From Paeniglutamicibacter antarcticus (lineage in GTDB: Bacteria; Actinomycetota; Actinomycetes; Actinomycetales; Micrococcaceae): a stretch of DNA of 64,000 nt. The notes beneath the pieces are model-generated. The model had not been told where the DNA came from and made no database searches. It saw only the letters and a program-made list of their open reading frames with translations. Numbering within the stretch: position 1 is the stretch's first letter; each line of letters opens with the position of its first letter. The stretch covers positions 62,001-126,000 of the forward strand of contig NZ_CZJT01000091.1 of assembly GCF_900010755.1 (NCBI RefSeq), in the 5' to 3' direction. Shown in pieces: positions 36,226-44,424 of the stretch. Position numbers and translations under genes: made by a program.

Positions 36226-37490
36226 GCAGCATCAACTCCACCATCCAGCGCCTGACGCTGATCTCCCCGGAATCCACCTGCAACACTGACCTGGCCAAGG
36301 GCCCCTGGGCGTTTGACACCGGTGCGCCCGCCTATGGCCCGGGTTCCTCGGAGGCCGATGTTGCCCCGGCCGCCACGCCGAAGCAGGGCGAGATCCCTGC
36401 CGAATACCGCGAGGCGAGCGACGAAGAGCTCACCGCACGCATCCTCGCCGCCAAACAAACCCTCGGCGAGCGCCTGGTGATCCTGGGCCACTTCTACCAG
36501 CGCGACGAGGTGGTGAAGTTCGCGGACTTCGTGGGCGACTCCTTCCAGTTGGCCAACGCGGCGCTGACCCGCGAGGAAGCCGAATACATAGTCTTCTGCG
36601 GCGTGCACTTCATGGCGGAGACCGCCGACATCCTCTCCACCGATGCGCAGAAGGTCATCCTGCCCAACCTTGCCGCCGGCTGCTCGATGGCGGACATGGC
36701 CGACGAATCCTCCGTGGAGGAATGCTGGGAACAGCTGATGGACCTCTACGGGACCGAAAAGACCCCCGAGGACCTGGCCCCGGTCATCCCGGTGACCTAC
36801 ATGAACTGCTCGGCGGCGCTGAAGGCGTTCGTCGGCAAGCACGGCGGCATCGTCTGCACCTCCTCCAACGCGGCCACCGTCCTTGAGTGGGCGTTCGAGC
36901 GCGGCCAGCGGGTGCTCTTCTTCCCGGACCAGCACCTGGGCCGCAACACCGCCAAGGCCATGGGTGTGCCGCTGGAGCAGATGCCCATGTGGAACCCGCG
37001 CAAGGCGCTTGGCGGAAACGACGCGCAGGTGATGCTCGATGCCCGCGTGATCCTGTGGCACGGCTTCTGCTCGGTGCACCGCCGCTTCAACACCGCGCAG
37101 ATCGACAAGGCACGCATCGATTTCCCGGGTGTCCAGGTGATCGTGCACCCCGAATGCCCCATGGAAGTCGTCGACGCGGCCGATGCGGCCGGGTCCACCG
37201 ACTACATCCGCAAGGCCGTCGCCGCGGCCCCGGCCGGCTCCACCTTTGCCATCGGCACCGAGGTGAACATGGTCAACCGGCTGGCAGCCGAATACCCGCA
37301 GCACCACATCTTCTGCCTGGACCCGGTGATCTGCCCGTGCTCCACCATGTACCGCATCCACCCGGGCTACCTGGCCTGGGTGCTCGAAGCACTGGTGCGC
37401 GGCGAGGTGCTCAACCAGATTGTGGTTGAACCCGCCATTGCCGCCGACGCGCGCGTGGCGCTTGACCGGATGCTGGCGGCACGTCCATGA
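36222..37490 (+). CDS. nadA: Quinolinate synthase A
   Basis: 422 residues, the long actinobacterial form, with 'LGHFYQRDEVVKFADFVGDS', 'FCGVHFMAETADIL', 'VTYMNCSAALKAFVG', 'DQHLGRNTAKAMG', 'VHPECPMEVV' and the closing 'CLDPVICPCSTMYRIHP'. These contain the three cysteines of the [4Fe-4S] cluster. NadA condenses iminoaspartate with dihydroxyacetone phosphate to quinolinate. It is coupled to nrtR and to nadB by four-base overlaps. The cluster requirement fits the cysteine desulfurase gene at the end of the operon. Confidence 0.96.
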   Translation: MSSINSTIQRLTLISPESTCNTDLAKGPWAFDTGAPAYGPGSSEADVAPAATPKQGEIPAEYREASDEELTARILAAKQTLGERLVILGHFYQRDEVVKFADFVGDSFQLANAALTREEAEYIVFCGVHFMAETADILSTDAQKVILPNLAAGCSMADMADESSVEECWEQLMDLYGTEKTPEDLAPVIPVTYMNCSAALKAFVGKHGGIVCTSSNAATVLEWAFERGQRVLFFPDQHLGRNTAKAMGVPLEQMPMWNPRKALGGNDAQVMLDARVILWHGFCSVHRRFNTAQIDKARIDFPGVQVIVHPECPMEVVDAADAAGSTDYIRKAVAAAPAGSTFAIGTEVNMVNRLAAEYPQHHIFCLDPVICPCSTMYRIHPGYLAWVLEALVRGEVLNQIVVEPAIAADARVALDRMLAARP

Positions 37491-39274
37491 CTGCCGCCGG
37501 TGCAGGATCCGCCGGTGCAGGATCCGCCGGTGCCGGATCAGCCCGTGCCGGATCCACCCGCCTGCTGGTGGTCGGCTCCGGGGTCGCCGGGCTCTACGCG
37601 GCACTGACCGCCGCCGCCCGCGGGCTGGAGGTCGCGCTGCTGACCAAGGACAACCTGGAGAACTCGAACTCCTGGTACGCCCAGGGCGGGCTGAGCGCGG
37701 TGGGGCCGCTGGGCATGTCGCGCGGCGACTCGGTGGCCAGCCATGTAGCCGATACGCTCACCGCCGGCGCCCGGCTGAACGACGAGTCAGCCGTCTTGGC
37801 CATGTGCACGGCCGCCTGGTCCCACGTGGAGAACCTCATCGCCGCCGGTGCAGTCTTTGATGCCGATGCCGATGCCGATGCCGATGCCGATGCCGATGCC
37901 GATGCCGATGCCGACGGCGCCGCCCCTGCCCTGTGCCTGGAAGCCGCGCACACCCATGCGCGGATCCTGCACGCAGGGGGAGACGCCACGGGCAAGGCCC
38001 TGTCCAGCGCGCTGATCACCGCATGCCTGAAACAGGAGGCAGCCGGCGCGCTGGCCATCCGCGAACGCACCTTCGCCACCGAGCTTCTGGCCGAGGACGC
38101 GGGGGCCCCCGAACGCATCACCGGGGTGCGCGTGCTCAACGCCGACGGCTCCACCGAGGACCTGCACGCGGAAGCGGTGCTGCTGGCCACCGGCGGCATC
38201 GGCAACCTGTTCACTGCCACCACCAACCCGTTCGGTGCCACCGGCGACGGCGCCGCCCTGGCCTACCGGGCCGGTGCGCTGCTGGCGGACAGCGAATTCA
38301 TCCAATTCCACCCCACGCTCGTGACGCCCACCGTGCCAACCGCGGCCTCCGCGGTCGGCGAGCGCGGCTTCATGGTCTCCGAGGCGGTGCGCGGGGAAGG
38401 CGCGTTGCTCATCAACGAGGCCGGCGAACGCTTCATGCAAGCGATCCACCCCGATGCCGAACTCGCGCCGCGCGACGTGGTGGCCCGCGCCATCCATGCT
38501 GTCAACGCGTCGGGCTCCCGTGCCTACCTTGACGCCCGTGCCGTCGAGTCAGCCCACGGGGCTGGCTTCCTGGCCCGCCGCTTCCCCTCCATCACTGCCG
38601 CACTGGCCAAGCTCGGCCACAACCTGGCCACCGAACCGGTACCTGTCACCGAGGCGGCGCACTACTGGATGGGCGGGGTCTTCACCGACCAACTCGGGCG
38701 CACCACGCTTCCCGGGCTCTACGCTGCGGGGGAGACCGCCTGCACCGGGGTGCATGGGGCCAACCGCCTGGCCTCAAACTCGCTGCTCGAGGCCCTGGTC
38801 TTCGCCTGGTCCACCGTGGTGAACCTACCTGCGCAAAACGTCAAGGCCTCCGCAGCGGACCAAACCAGCAGTGCATTCACCAACGTGATCACCACCCAGC
38901 CCCTGAACACGCAGATGGCTTCATCCAGCGGGGAGAGCCGTGCCGTCGACCTGGCAATGCTGCAGGACCTCGCCACCACGTACCTGGGCGTTGAACGCAC
39001 GGGTGCCGGGCTGGAAGCAGCCATCGCGCAGTTGGCCACCTGGCATGTTCCGGGCGATGACCGGGCGGCCCGCGAGCTGGAGAACCTGCTCACCCTGGCC
39101 AGGGTCATTGCCCACGCGGCGTTGGCCCGCGAAAACTCGATTGGCGCGCACTACCGGCTCGATGCACCCCAATCCCCGGAACCCCTCAACGGCCAGCTGC
39201 CGCGCTTCGGCTTCCGGCAGCAACGCACCACGCGCGCCGCCTCCCAACTCGTCTCATCGAACATCGGATCATGA
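37487..39274 (+). CDS. nadB: L-aspartate oxidase
   Basis: 595 residues, about 50 longer than usual. FAD-binding 'LLVVGSGVAGLYAAL' begins only near residue 25; before it is a repeated Gly-Ala-Ser leader. Family motifs follow: 'NSWYAQGGLSAV', 'FIQFHPTL', 'GERFMQAIHPDAELAPRD', 'GVHGANRLASNSLLEAL'. An Asp-Ala repeat lies at residues 125-142. It oxidises aspartate to iminoaspartate for NadA. GTG-free overlap starts: ATGA with both nadA and nadC. The DNA repeats that cause both extensions keep the frame. Confidence 0.93.
   Translation: MTAAGAGSAGAGSAGAGSARAGSTRLLVVGSGVAGLYAALTAAARGLEVALLTKDNLENSNSWYAQGGLSAVGPLGMSRGDSVASHVADTLTAGARLNDESAVLAMCTAAWSHVENLIAAGAVFDADADADADADADADADADGAAPALCLEAAHTHARILHAGGDATGKALSSALITACLKQEAAGALAIRERTFATELLAEDAGAPERITGVRVLNADGSTEDLHAEAVLLATGGIGNLFTATTNPFGATGDGAALAYRAGALLADSEFIQFHPTLVTPTVPTAASAVGERGFMVSEAVRGEGALLINEAGERFMQAIHPDAELAPRDVVARAIHAVNASGSRAYLDARAVESAHGAGFLARRFPSITAALAKLGHNLATEPVPVTEAAHYWMGGVFTDQLGRTTLPGLYAAGETACTGVHGANRLASNSLLEALVFAWSTVVNLPAQNVKASAADQTSSAFTNVITTQPLNTQMASSSGESRAVDLAMLQDLATTYLGVERTGAGLEAAIAQLATWHVPGDDRAARELENLLTLARVIAHAALARENSIGAHYRLDAPQSPEPLNGQLPRFGFRQQRTTRAASQLVSSNIGS
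37859..37912 (+). repeat. Hexanucleotide microsatellite GATGCC x9 inside nadB
   Basis: Nine exact copies of GATGCC in a row encode (Asp-Ala)9. A second run near 37500-37560 has four 15-bp units ending GGATCC or GGATCA (Ala-Gly-Ser-Ala-Gly). Unit lengths are multiples of three, so slippage would change length but not the frame. Confidence 0.9.
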
Positions 39275-40230
39275 CCATGACGCAGACCTCCACCGCCCAC
39301 GGCCCGGCAACCCACACGCTGGCACACGCAACCACACCCCCGATGCCCGTCCCGATGCCCGTCCCGGCCCGCGTCATCAACGAGATCGTGAACGCCGCGC
39401 TCGCCGAGGACAACCCGCGCGGGGACCTCACCGGCAACGTGCTGATCCCCGCCAACTTGCGGGCCACCGCCGCGGTCATCGCCCGTGAACCGGGTGTGTG
39501 CGCGGGCCTGGACACCTTCATCGCCGCCATGAAGCTCACCGACCCCGCCCTGGAAGTTACCCCGGCGCTGGCCGACGGCGACGAATTCGCCACCGGAGAC
39601 ACCCTGGTCTCCGTGTCCGGCCCGGCCCGCGGCCTGCTGGCCGGCGAACGCGTGGGGCTGAACCTGCTCCAGCGACTCAGCGGCATCGCCACCGCCACCC
39701 GGGCCTACGTCAAGGCGGCGCAGGGCACCGACGCCCGCATCGTCGACACCCGCAAGACCACCCCGGGCCTGCGCGTGCTCGAACGCTATGCGGTGCGCTG
39801 CGGCGGCGGGCACAACCACCGCGACAACCTCTCCGAGGCCGTCATGGCCAAGGACAACCACCTGGCGCTGCTGGGCACCGGCGCGGAACTCACCGCGGCC
39901 CTGCGCAACGCCCGCGCGCAGCTGGGCCACACCGTGCACTTCGAGGTCGAGATTGACCACCTGGAGCAGCTCGACGCGGTGCTCGCCGCCGGGGTTGACA
40001 CCATCATGCTCGATAACTTCACCCTCGCGGACCTGGCCACGGGCGTGCGCCGCATCGCCGGTGCCGCGCTGGTCGAGGCATCGGGTAACGTCAAGCTGGA
40101 CACAGTTGCTGCCATCGCGGCCACGGGTGTCGACGTGATCTCCTCCGGGGCGCTCACCCACTCGGTGCGCGCCCTTGACCTCGGACTGGACCTCAGCATT
40201 GAAGACCTCAGCATTGAATCCGTCAGCTAG
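39271..40230 (+). CDS. nadC: Nicotinate-nucleotide pyrophosphorylase (quinolinate phosphoribosyltransferase)
   Basis: 319 residues with QPRTase hallmarks: 'ALAEDNPRGDLTGNVLIPA', 'LLAGERVGLNLLQRLSGIAT', the PRPP/quinolinate site 'DTRKTTPGLR', 'GGGHNHRDNLSEAVMAKDNH' and 'IEVDHLEQLDAVLAAGVD'-like strands with 'IMLDNF'. It converts quinolinate and PRPP to nicotinate mononucleotide, closing the de novo branch. The N-terminus has a small MPVPMPVPA repeat and the C-terminus a repeated LSIED, LSIES, both from short DNA duplications. ATG 39271 overlaps the nadB stop; ATG 39277 is also possible. Confidence 0.95.
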   Translation: MTMTQTSTAHGPATHTLAHATTPPMPVPMPVPARVINEIVNAALAEDNPRGDLTGNVLIPANLRATAAVIAREPGVCAGLDTFIAAMKLTDPALEVTPALADGDEFATGDTLVSVSGPARGLLAGERVGLNLLQRLSGIATATRAYVKAAQGTDARIVDTRKTTPGLRVLERYAVRCGGGHNHRDNLSEAVMAKDNHLALLGTGAELTAALRNARAQLGHTVHFEVEIDHLEQLDAVLAAGVDTIMLDNFTLADLATGVRRIAGAALVEASGNVKLDTVAAIAATGVDVISSGALTHSVRALDLGLDLSIEDLSIESVS

Positions 40231-40306
40231 CAAGACCCGCTCGCAACACCCCCGAACAGCAGATTCGCCCAGTATCAGAACCCAGCAGGATTGAAGCGCG
40301 CCAACC

Positions 40307-41515
40307 ATGATTTACCTCGATGCAGCAGCCACCACCCCCGTCCGCCAGGAGGTGCTCGATGTCATCATCCCGCTGCTGACCAGTGACTACGGCAATCCCT
40401 CCAGCACGCATTCAATGGGGCAGAACGCAGCCCGCGCGCTGGATTACGCCCGCGAGACCGCCGCGAACGCCCTGGGCGTGCGCACCGGGGACATCGTCTT
40501 CACCTCCGGCGGGACCGAGTCCAACAACCTGGCGCTCAAGGGGCTGGCACTGGCCAACCCGCGCGGCCGCCACCTGGTCATTTCCGCCATCGAGCACCCC
40601 TCGGTGGCCGAACCCGCCGCCTACCTGGCCCGGCACCACGGCTTCACCCTTGACATCGCACCCGTGGATGCCGACGGCGTGCTGGACCTGCCGGCCTTCA
40701 CCGCCCTGCTGCGCCCTGACACCACGCTGGTCTCGGTCATGTCGGTGAACAACGAGGTCGGCACCATCCAGCCAATCGCGCAGGTGGCAGCCGCTGCCCG
40801 GGCCGTCGGCGCACTGGTGCACACCGACGCGGTGCAGGCAGCGGGCTGGCTGGATGCCGCGGAGCTCGCCGGCCACGTGGATGCGCTGAGCATCTCCGGG
40901 CACAAGCTCGGCGGGCTCAAGGGTGCCGGGCTGCTGATGGTGCGCGGGAAGCTGCCGGTGGAACCGCTGGTCCACGGCGGCGGGCAGGAACGCGAACGCC
41001 GCTCGGGCACCGAGAATGTTGCCGGCGCCGTCTCCACTGCCACGGCATTGGCCATGGCGGCCCGCGCCAACGCAGCGGAAACCGCATCCGGCTACGGCGA
41101 ATACCTGGCCGGCACGGTGCTCAGGGGCCTGAATGGCACGGCCGACGCAACAAAAAACGCGGCAACAAAAAACGCAGGAACGGAAAGCGACGGATCCGCG
41201 CAGCCCAGGATCCGCGCCACGCTCACCGGGCACCGCACCGAACGCGTCCCGGGCATCGTATCCTTCACCTTCCCGGAAACCGGCGGCGAGACGGTGCTGC
41301 TGGAACTCGAGCGCCGCGGGGTGATCGCCTCCTCGGGCTCGGCCTGCGCCGCCGGATCCACCGAACCCTCCGCCGTCCTGCTGGCCATGGGCCGCAGCGC
41401 CGATGAAGCGCACACGGCCGTGCGGTTGAGTTTCACCCGCACCGTGAAGGAATCGGAAATCGCCACCGCCGCACGTGCCGTGGTTGCCGCGGTCAAGGCC
41501 ATCGCCGGGGAATAA
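40307..41515 (+). CDS. Cysteine desulfurase (NifS/IscS-like) of the NAD operon
   Basis: 402 residues, PLP-dependent class V aminotransferase fold: 'YLDAAATTPVRQEV', 'FTSGGTESNNLALKG', 'SVNNEVGTIQPI', PLP lysine in 'ISGHKLGGLKGAGLL' and catalytic cysteine in 'SSGSACAAGS'. Its place 76 bp after nadC suggests that it supplies sulfur for the NadA iron-sulfur cluster, as NifS does beside nad genes in Bacillus. Between about residues 280 and 300 is a low-complexity insert (TKNAATKNAG) made by a short DNA repeat near 41150-41185, like the repeats in nadB and nadC. Confidence 0.9.
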   Translation: MIYLDAAATTPVRQEVLDVIIPLLTSDYGNPSSTHSMGQNAARALDYARETAANALGVRTGDIVFTSGGTESNNLALKGLALANPRGRHLVISAIEHPSVAEPAAYLARHHGFTLDIAPVDADGVLDLPAFTALLRPDTTLVSVMSVNNEVGTIQPIAQVAAAARAVGALVHTDAVQAAGWLDAAELAGHVDALSISGHKLGGLKGAGLLMVRGKLPVEPLVHGGGQERERRSGTENVAGAVSTATALAMAARANAAETASGYGEYLAGTVLRGLNGTADATKNAATKNAGTESDGSAQPRIRATLTGHRTERVPGIVSFTFPETGGETVLLELERRGVIASSGSACAAGSTEPSAVLLAMGRSADEAHTAVRLSFTRTVKESEIATAARAVVAAVKAIAGE

Positions 41516-41585
41516 GCCGGAGCGGGCCAATGGATGCGCCAACACTGCTTGGGTGCAGGGCCCCGGGCATGATATCCCTGTCTGC

Positions 41586-42071
41586 ATGACAATAGTGCTC
41601 GTCGAGGGTGAGAGCGACGCGGCGGCCCTGCGGACCCTTGCCGCCCGGTTGGGCCTGCCCGAACCGCGGGTGGTGCCCGTGGGCGGTTCCAAGGGGGTCC
41701 GCCGGGCCGCGGCGGAATTCACCGGAGAACGGATCCTTGGGCTTGTGGACGCCGCCGAACGCACCGACTTCCAGAGCGTGCTGGACACCGTCTTTGTGTG
41801 CAACCCGGACCTGGAGGCCGAGCTCATCCGTGCGCTGGGTGTCGACGGCGTCGTGGCGCTCATCGCCGCGCAGGGTGAGCTTGCCTCCTTCCGCCGCTTG
41901 CAGGCCCAGCCTTTCCTGCGCGCGTCGTCCATCGAGCACCAGCTGGCCAGGTTTTTCGGTGGCCGCAGCGGCAACAAGGTCCGCTACGCGCCGCTGCTCG
42001 CCTCGGCCCTCGCCCCGGAGGCCATCCCCGCCCCGCTGGCGGCGCTGCTGGCCGGCCTTTCCAGCGGTTGA
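41586..42071 (+). CDS. TOPRIM-domain protein (OLD-like C-terminal domain type)
   Basis: 161 residues starting 'MTIVLVEGESDAAALRTLA', the TOPRIM acidic motif (VEGESD), then 'RILGLVDAAERTDFQ' in place of the DxD segment. The OLD-family TOPRIM domain is normally joined to an ATPase; here it stands alone, as seen in Arthrobacter genomes. A metal-dependent nuclease or primase-like activity is possible but unproven. ATG 41586 is used; the frame is open to 41475 inside the previous stop region. TATCCC lies about seven bases before the start. No partner ATPase is nearby. Confidence 0.65.
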   Translation: MTIVLVEGESDAAALRTLAARLGLPEPRVVPVGGSKGVRRAAAEFTGERILGLVDAAERTDFQSVLDTVFVCNPDLEAELIRALGVDGVVALIAAQGELASFRRLQAQPFLRASSIEHQLARFFGGRSGNKVRYAPLLASALAPEAIPAPLAALLAGLSSG

Positions 42072-42164
42072 CGTCCGTTTGGGCAGCGCTTCACCGGCGT
42101 TTGAGCAGCGTTTGACCTGTGGTGGCCCGGTTTGCATCGCCTCGCCGGGGAATAGACTTCACAC

Positions 42165-43523
42165 ATGTCATCCACCTCACATGTTCCAGCTCCGCTCGAC
42201 GCCACGGGGCTCCACATAGCCGCCAAGCTATCGGCGATGATCCAATGCCGCACCGTGTCGCGCCCCAACCGCCAGGACGAAGACCGGGCCGAGTTCACCA
42301 AACACGTGGCCGTCCTGAACGAACACTTCCCGGCCATCGCCGGCGCCGTGGTGCAGCACACGCTGGGCATCACCGGGCAGCTCTGGCACTGGCGGGGCGC
42401 CGACGCGGCCAAGCCGGTGGTGCTGATGGCCCACCAGGACGTGGTCCCGGTGGAATCCGAGGCGGACTGGGAGCACCCGCCCTTTGCGGGCCTGGTGGCC
42501 GACGGGCGCATCCACGGCCGCGGCACCCTGGATGACAAGGGGGACATGGCCTGCATCCTGCAGGCGGCCGACGCGCTGGCCGCCACCGGCTTCATCCCGG
42601 GCCAGGATGTCTACTTCTTCCTGGGCGACTGCGAGGAAACCGCCGGCAACACCGCCACCGAGGCCGTCGACTTCCTGCGTGAACGCGGGGTCACCCCGTG
42701 GTTGGTGCTCGATGAGGGCGGGGCCGTGGCGCACCAGGCGTTCCCCGGGGTCAAGGCGCCGGTCGGGGTCATCGGCGTGAGCGAGAAGGGCATTCTCGAC
42801 GTGTTGCTCGAGGCCCACGATGCCGGAGGCCACGCCTCGGCGCCCCCGGCCTTCGGCGCCGTGCAGCGCATTGCCCGGGCCATCGTGCGCCTGCAGCGAA
42901 AATCGTTTCCAGCCAACGTGCACCCGGTGACCGGGCTCATGCTCAAGCGCCTGGGGTCCGGCGCCCCCGCCCTGGTCCGCACCGGACTTGGCCTGCTGTC
43001 CCGTCCGGGACGCGCCGCCGGGGAAGTGCTCGCCCGCGTCGGGGCCGAACCCGCCGCCATGGTCCGCACCACGGTGGCAACCACCGAGCTTGCCGGCAGT
43101 GACGGCATCAATGTGCTGGCGCGCCGGGCCGCGGTGACGCTGAACATCCGCATCTCGGTGACCGAATCCGTCGACTCGGTCATCACCGGGATCCGCAAGC
43201 GCATCGCGGACCCCAAGATCAAGCACACGGTGCTCTCAGCCTCCGAACCCTCGCCCGTCTCGCCGGTGGACTGCGAACAGTTCGCGTTGCTGGAGGCCTG
43301 CATGGGGCATTCGCACCCGGAGGCCATCGCCGTCCCGTACATCATGATGGCGGCCACCGACTCGCGTTTCTTCACGGGCATCAGCGGGCACGTCTACCGC
43401 TTTGCCCCGCTGTCCATGGACAAGTCACAGCGCGGCGCCATCCACGGCACCAACGAATCGGTGGCCCTGGCCGAGCTGGTCAAGGGCACCGCGTTCTACT
43501 CGCGGCTGCTGCGCTCGCTCTAG
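42165..43523 (+). CDS. M20-family metallopeptidase (carboxypeptidase S / dipeptidase-like)
   Basis: 452 residues with the M20 dinuclear zinc motifs: 'VVLMAHQDVVPVE' (His), 'GRGTLDDKGDMACI' (Asp), 'FLGDCEETAGNTATEA' (catalytic Glu pair), 'WLVLDEGGAVAHQ' and 'AIHGTNESVAL' (His). The dimerisation domain lies about residues 200-315. It should hydrolyse a short peptide or acyl-amino acid. TAGACT at 42153-42158 lies exactly six bases before ATG and there is no ribosome-binding site, so the message is probably leaderless. It is monocistronic. Confidence 0.88.
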   Translation: MSSTSHVPAPLDATGLHIAAKLSAMIQCRTVSRPNRQDEDRAEFTKHVAVLNEHFPAIAGAVVQHTLGITGQLWHWRGADAAKPVVLMAHQDVVPVESEADWEHPPFAGLVADGRIHGRGTLDDKGDMACILQAADALAATGFIPGQDVYFFLGDCEETAGNTATEAVDFLRERGVTPWLVLDEGGAVAHQAFPGVKAPVGVIGVSEKGILDVLLEAHDAGGHASAPPAFGAVQRIARAIVRLQRKSFPANVHPVTGLMLKRLGSGAPALVRTGLGLLSRPGRAAGEVLARVGAEPAAMVRTTVATTELAGSDGINVLARRAAVTLNIRISVTESVDSVITGIRKRIADPKIKHTVLSASEPSPVSPVDCEQFALLEACMGHSHPEAIAVPYIMMAATDSRFFTGISGHVYRFAPLSMDKSQRGAIHGTNESVALAELVKGTAFYSRLLRSL

Positions 43524-43574
43524 GGGGCGACGGGAACGCATGCGCCGGGAGGCCACCTGCGAAGCCCCGGGAAA

Positions 43575-44096
43575 TTACCCGGCCGGAACCGGGCCCAAAT
43601 CCGGATCGATGCCCACGGCGCTTCCACGGGTGTTCTCAAGGGTGTCCTCAGGGGCGTCCGCTGCGGTGCGCTGTGCAGGTAGGGGCGAACGCTCAACGAT
43701 TCTCGTGGCCCGCCACATGGCAGCGAGGCAGGCCGCGAGGATCAACGTGGCGGCCCCCAGCCCGTAGAGTGCACCATGGCCCTTCGACAGTGCCTTCAAT
43801 GGTGCTTTCGACGCCTTGGTGCCGTAGGAGCGTTGCGCCTTGGCCAGGGTGCTTGCCACCGACTTTCGCACCTTTTTGGCGGTCTTGCGGTTTCCGGTCA
43901 CCGTGGCAACGATATTGGCCGACGCATCGGAGAGCGCCTGCGGGTCGAGCTTGTCCACGGCATGACGCAACGCATCCTCAAGGTGCTGCGGATAGTCCCG
44001 CTTCGCCTTCTTCGACCACTGCGCCAGCTGCTTGGCGATGTCGTTGACCTGCTCATTGATAACGTTCTTGGTGGCGTGCTTGGTGGCGTTGCCCAT
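43575..44096 (-). CDS. Small single-span membrane protein of unknown function
   Basis: 173 residues. The first 115 are basic and amphipathic helical ('VNDIAKQLAQWSKKAKRDYP', 'VRKSVASTLAKAQRSYGTKA'), followed by one membrane helix ('GLGAATLILAACLAAMW') and a short Pro/Asp-rich tail. ATG 44096 with GGAGGG seven bases before it is the start; the frame to 44159 is not used. I do not recognise the family. An SOS-box-like palindrome lies 145 bp upstream. The basic N-terminal domain could bind nucleic acid at the membrane, which is speculation. Confidence 0.6.
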   Translation of the reverse strand: MGNATKHATKNVINEQVNDIAKQLAQWSKKAKRDYPQHLEDALRHAVDKLDPQALSDASANIVATVTGNRKTAKKVRKSVASTLAKAQRSYGTKASKAPLKALSKGHGALYGLGAATLILAACLAAMWRATRIVERSPLPAQRTAADAPEDTLENTRGSAVGIDPDLGPVPAG

Positions 44097-44424
44097 GGTA
44101 TTTGCCCTCCTGGTTCTCGGTGAAGCTGGCGGGTGCCTGCAGGGTAGCGGTGCACCCATCGCAATGCGTCGACATCCTCTGGGATAAGCATGTCACGCGG
44201 CAGGGCGTGTGAGGAGGTGGCGGCGCCCGAATCATTCCACATTAGAACAGGTGTTCTAATCCTGGAATTTGCCCGGGTGGACCCTGCCGGGAAACACGGT
44301 CGCCGCGTAGTCTGGCAACTGGATGGGGGCCTTGGATGGAACAACCGCACGGGGATCCTTGACGTACTAGGCCTCAAGCAATCGGCCTAATCTGCTGGGC
44401 CGCAACCACTAGGGAGGCAGGGGA
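44097..44424. other. Divergent intergenic region holding an SOS-box-like palindrome
   Basis: About 330 bp between the small membrane protein (-) and the histidine kinase (+). Besides the palindrome at 44241-44260 it has TAGGCC/GGCCTA at 44368-44389, a short hairpin before the kinase, and GGGAGG before ATG 44425. No further gene was found. Confidence 0.5.
44241..44260. promoter_or_regulatory. SOS-box-like palindrome (candidate LexA site)
   Basis: ATTAGAACAGGTGTTCTAAT is a perfect inverted repeat with 8-bp arms, containing GAAC-N4-GTTC, the core of Gram-positive and actinobacterial LexA boxes. TAATGT (minus) and TAATCC (plus) at its edges could be -10 elements. Confidence 0.6.

Noticed and set aside
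37859..37912. Regular GATGCC repeats considered as a CRISPR-like or regulatory array
   Set aside because: The units are contiguous without spacers and lie in frame inside nadB, so they are a coding microsatellite.
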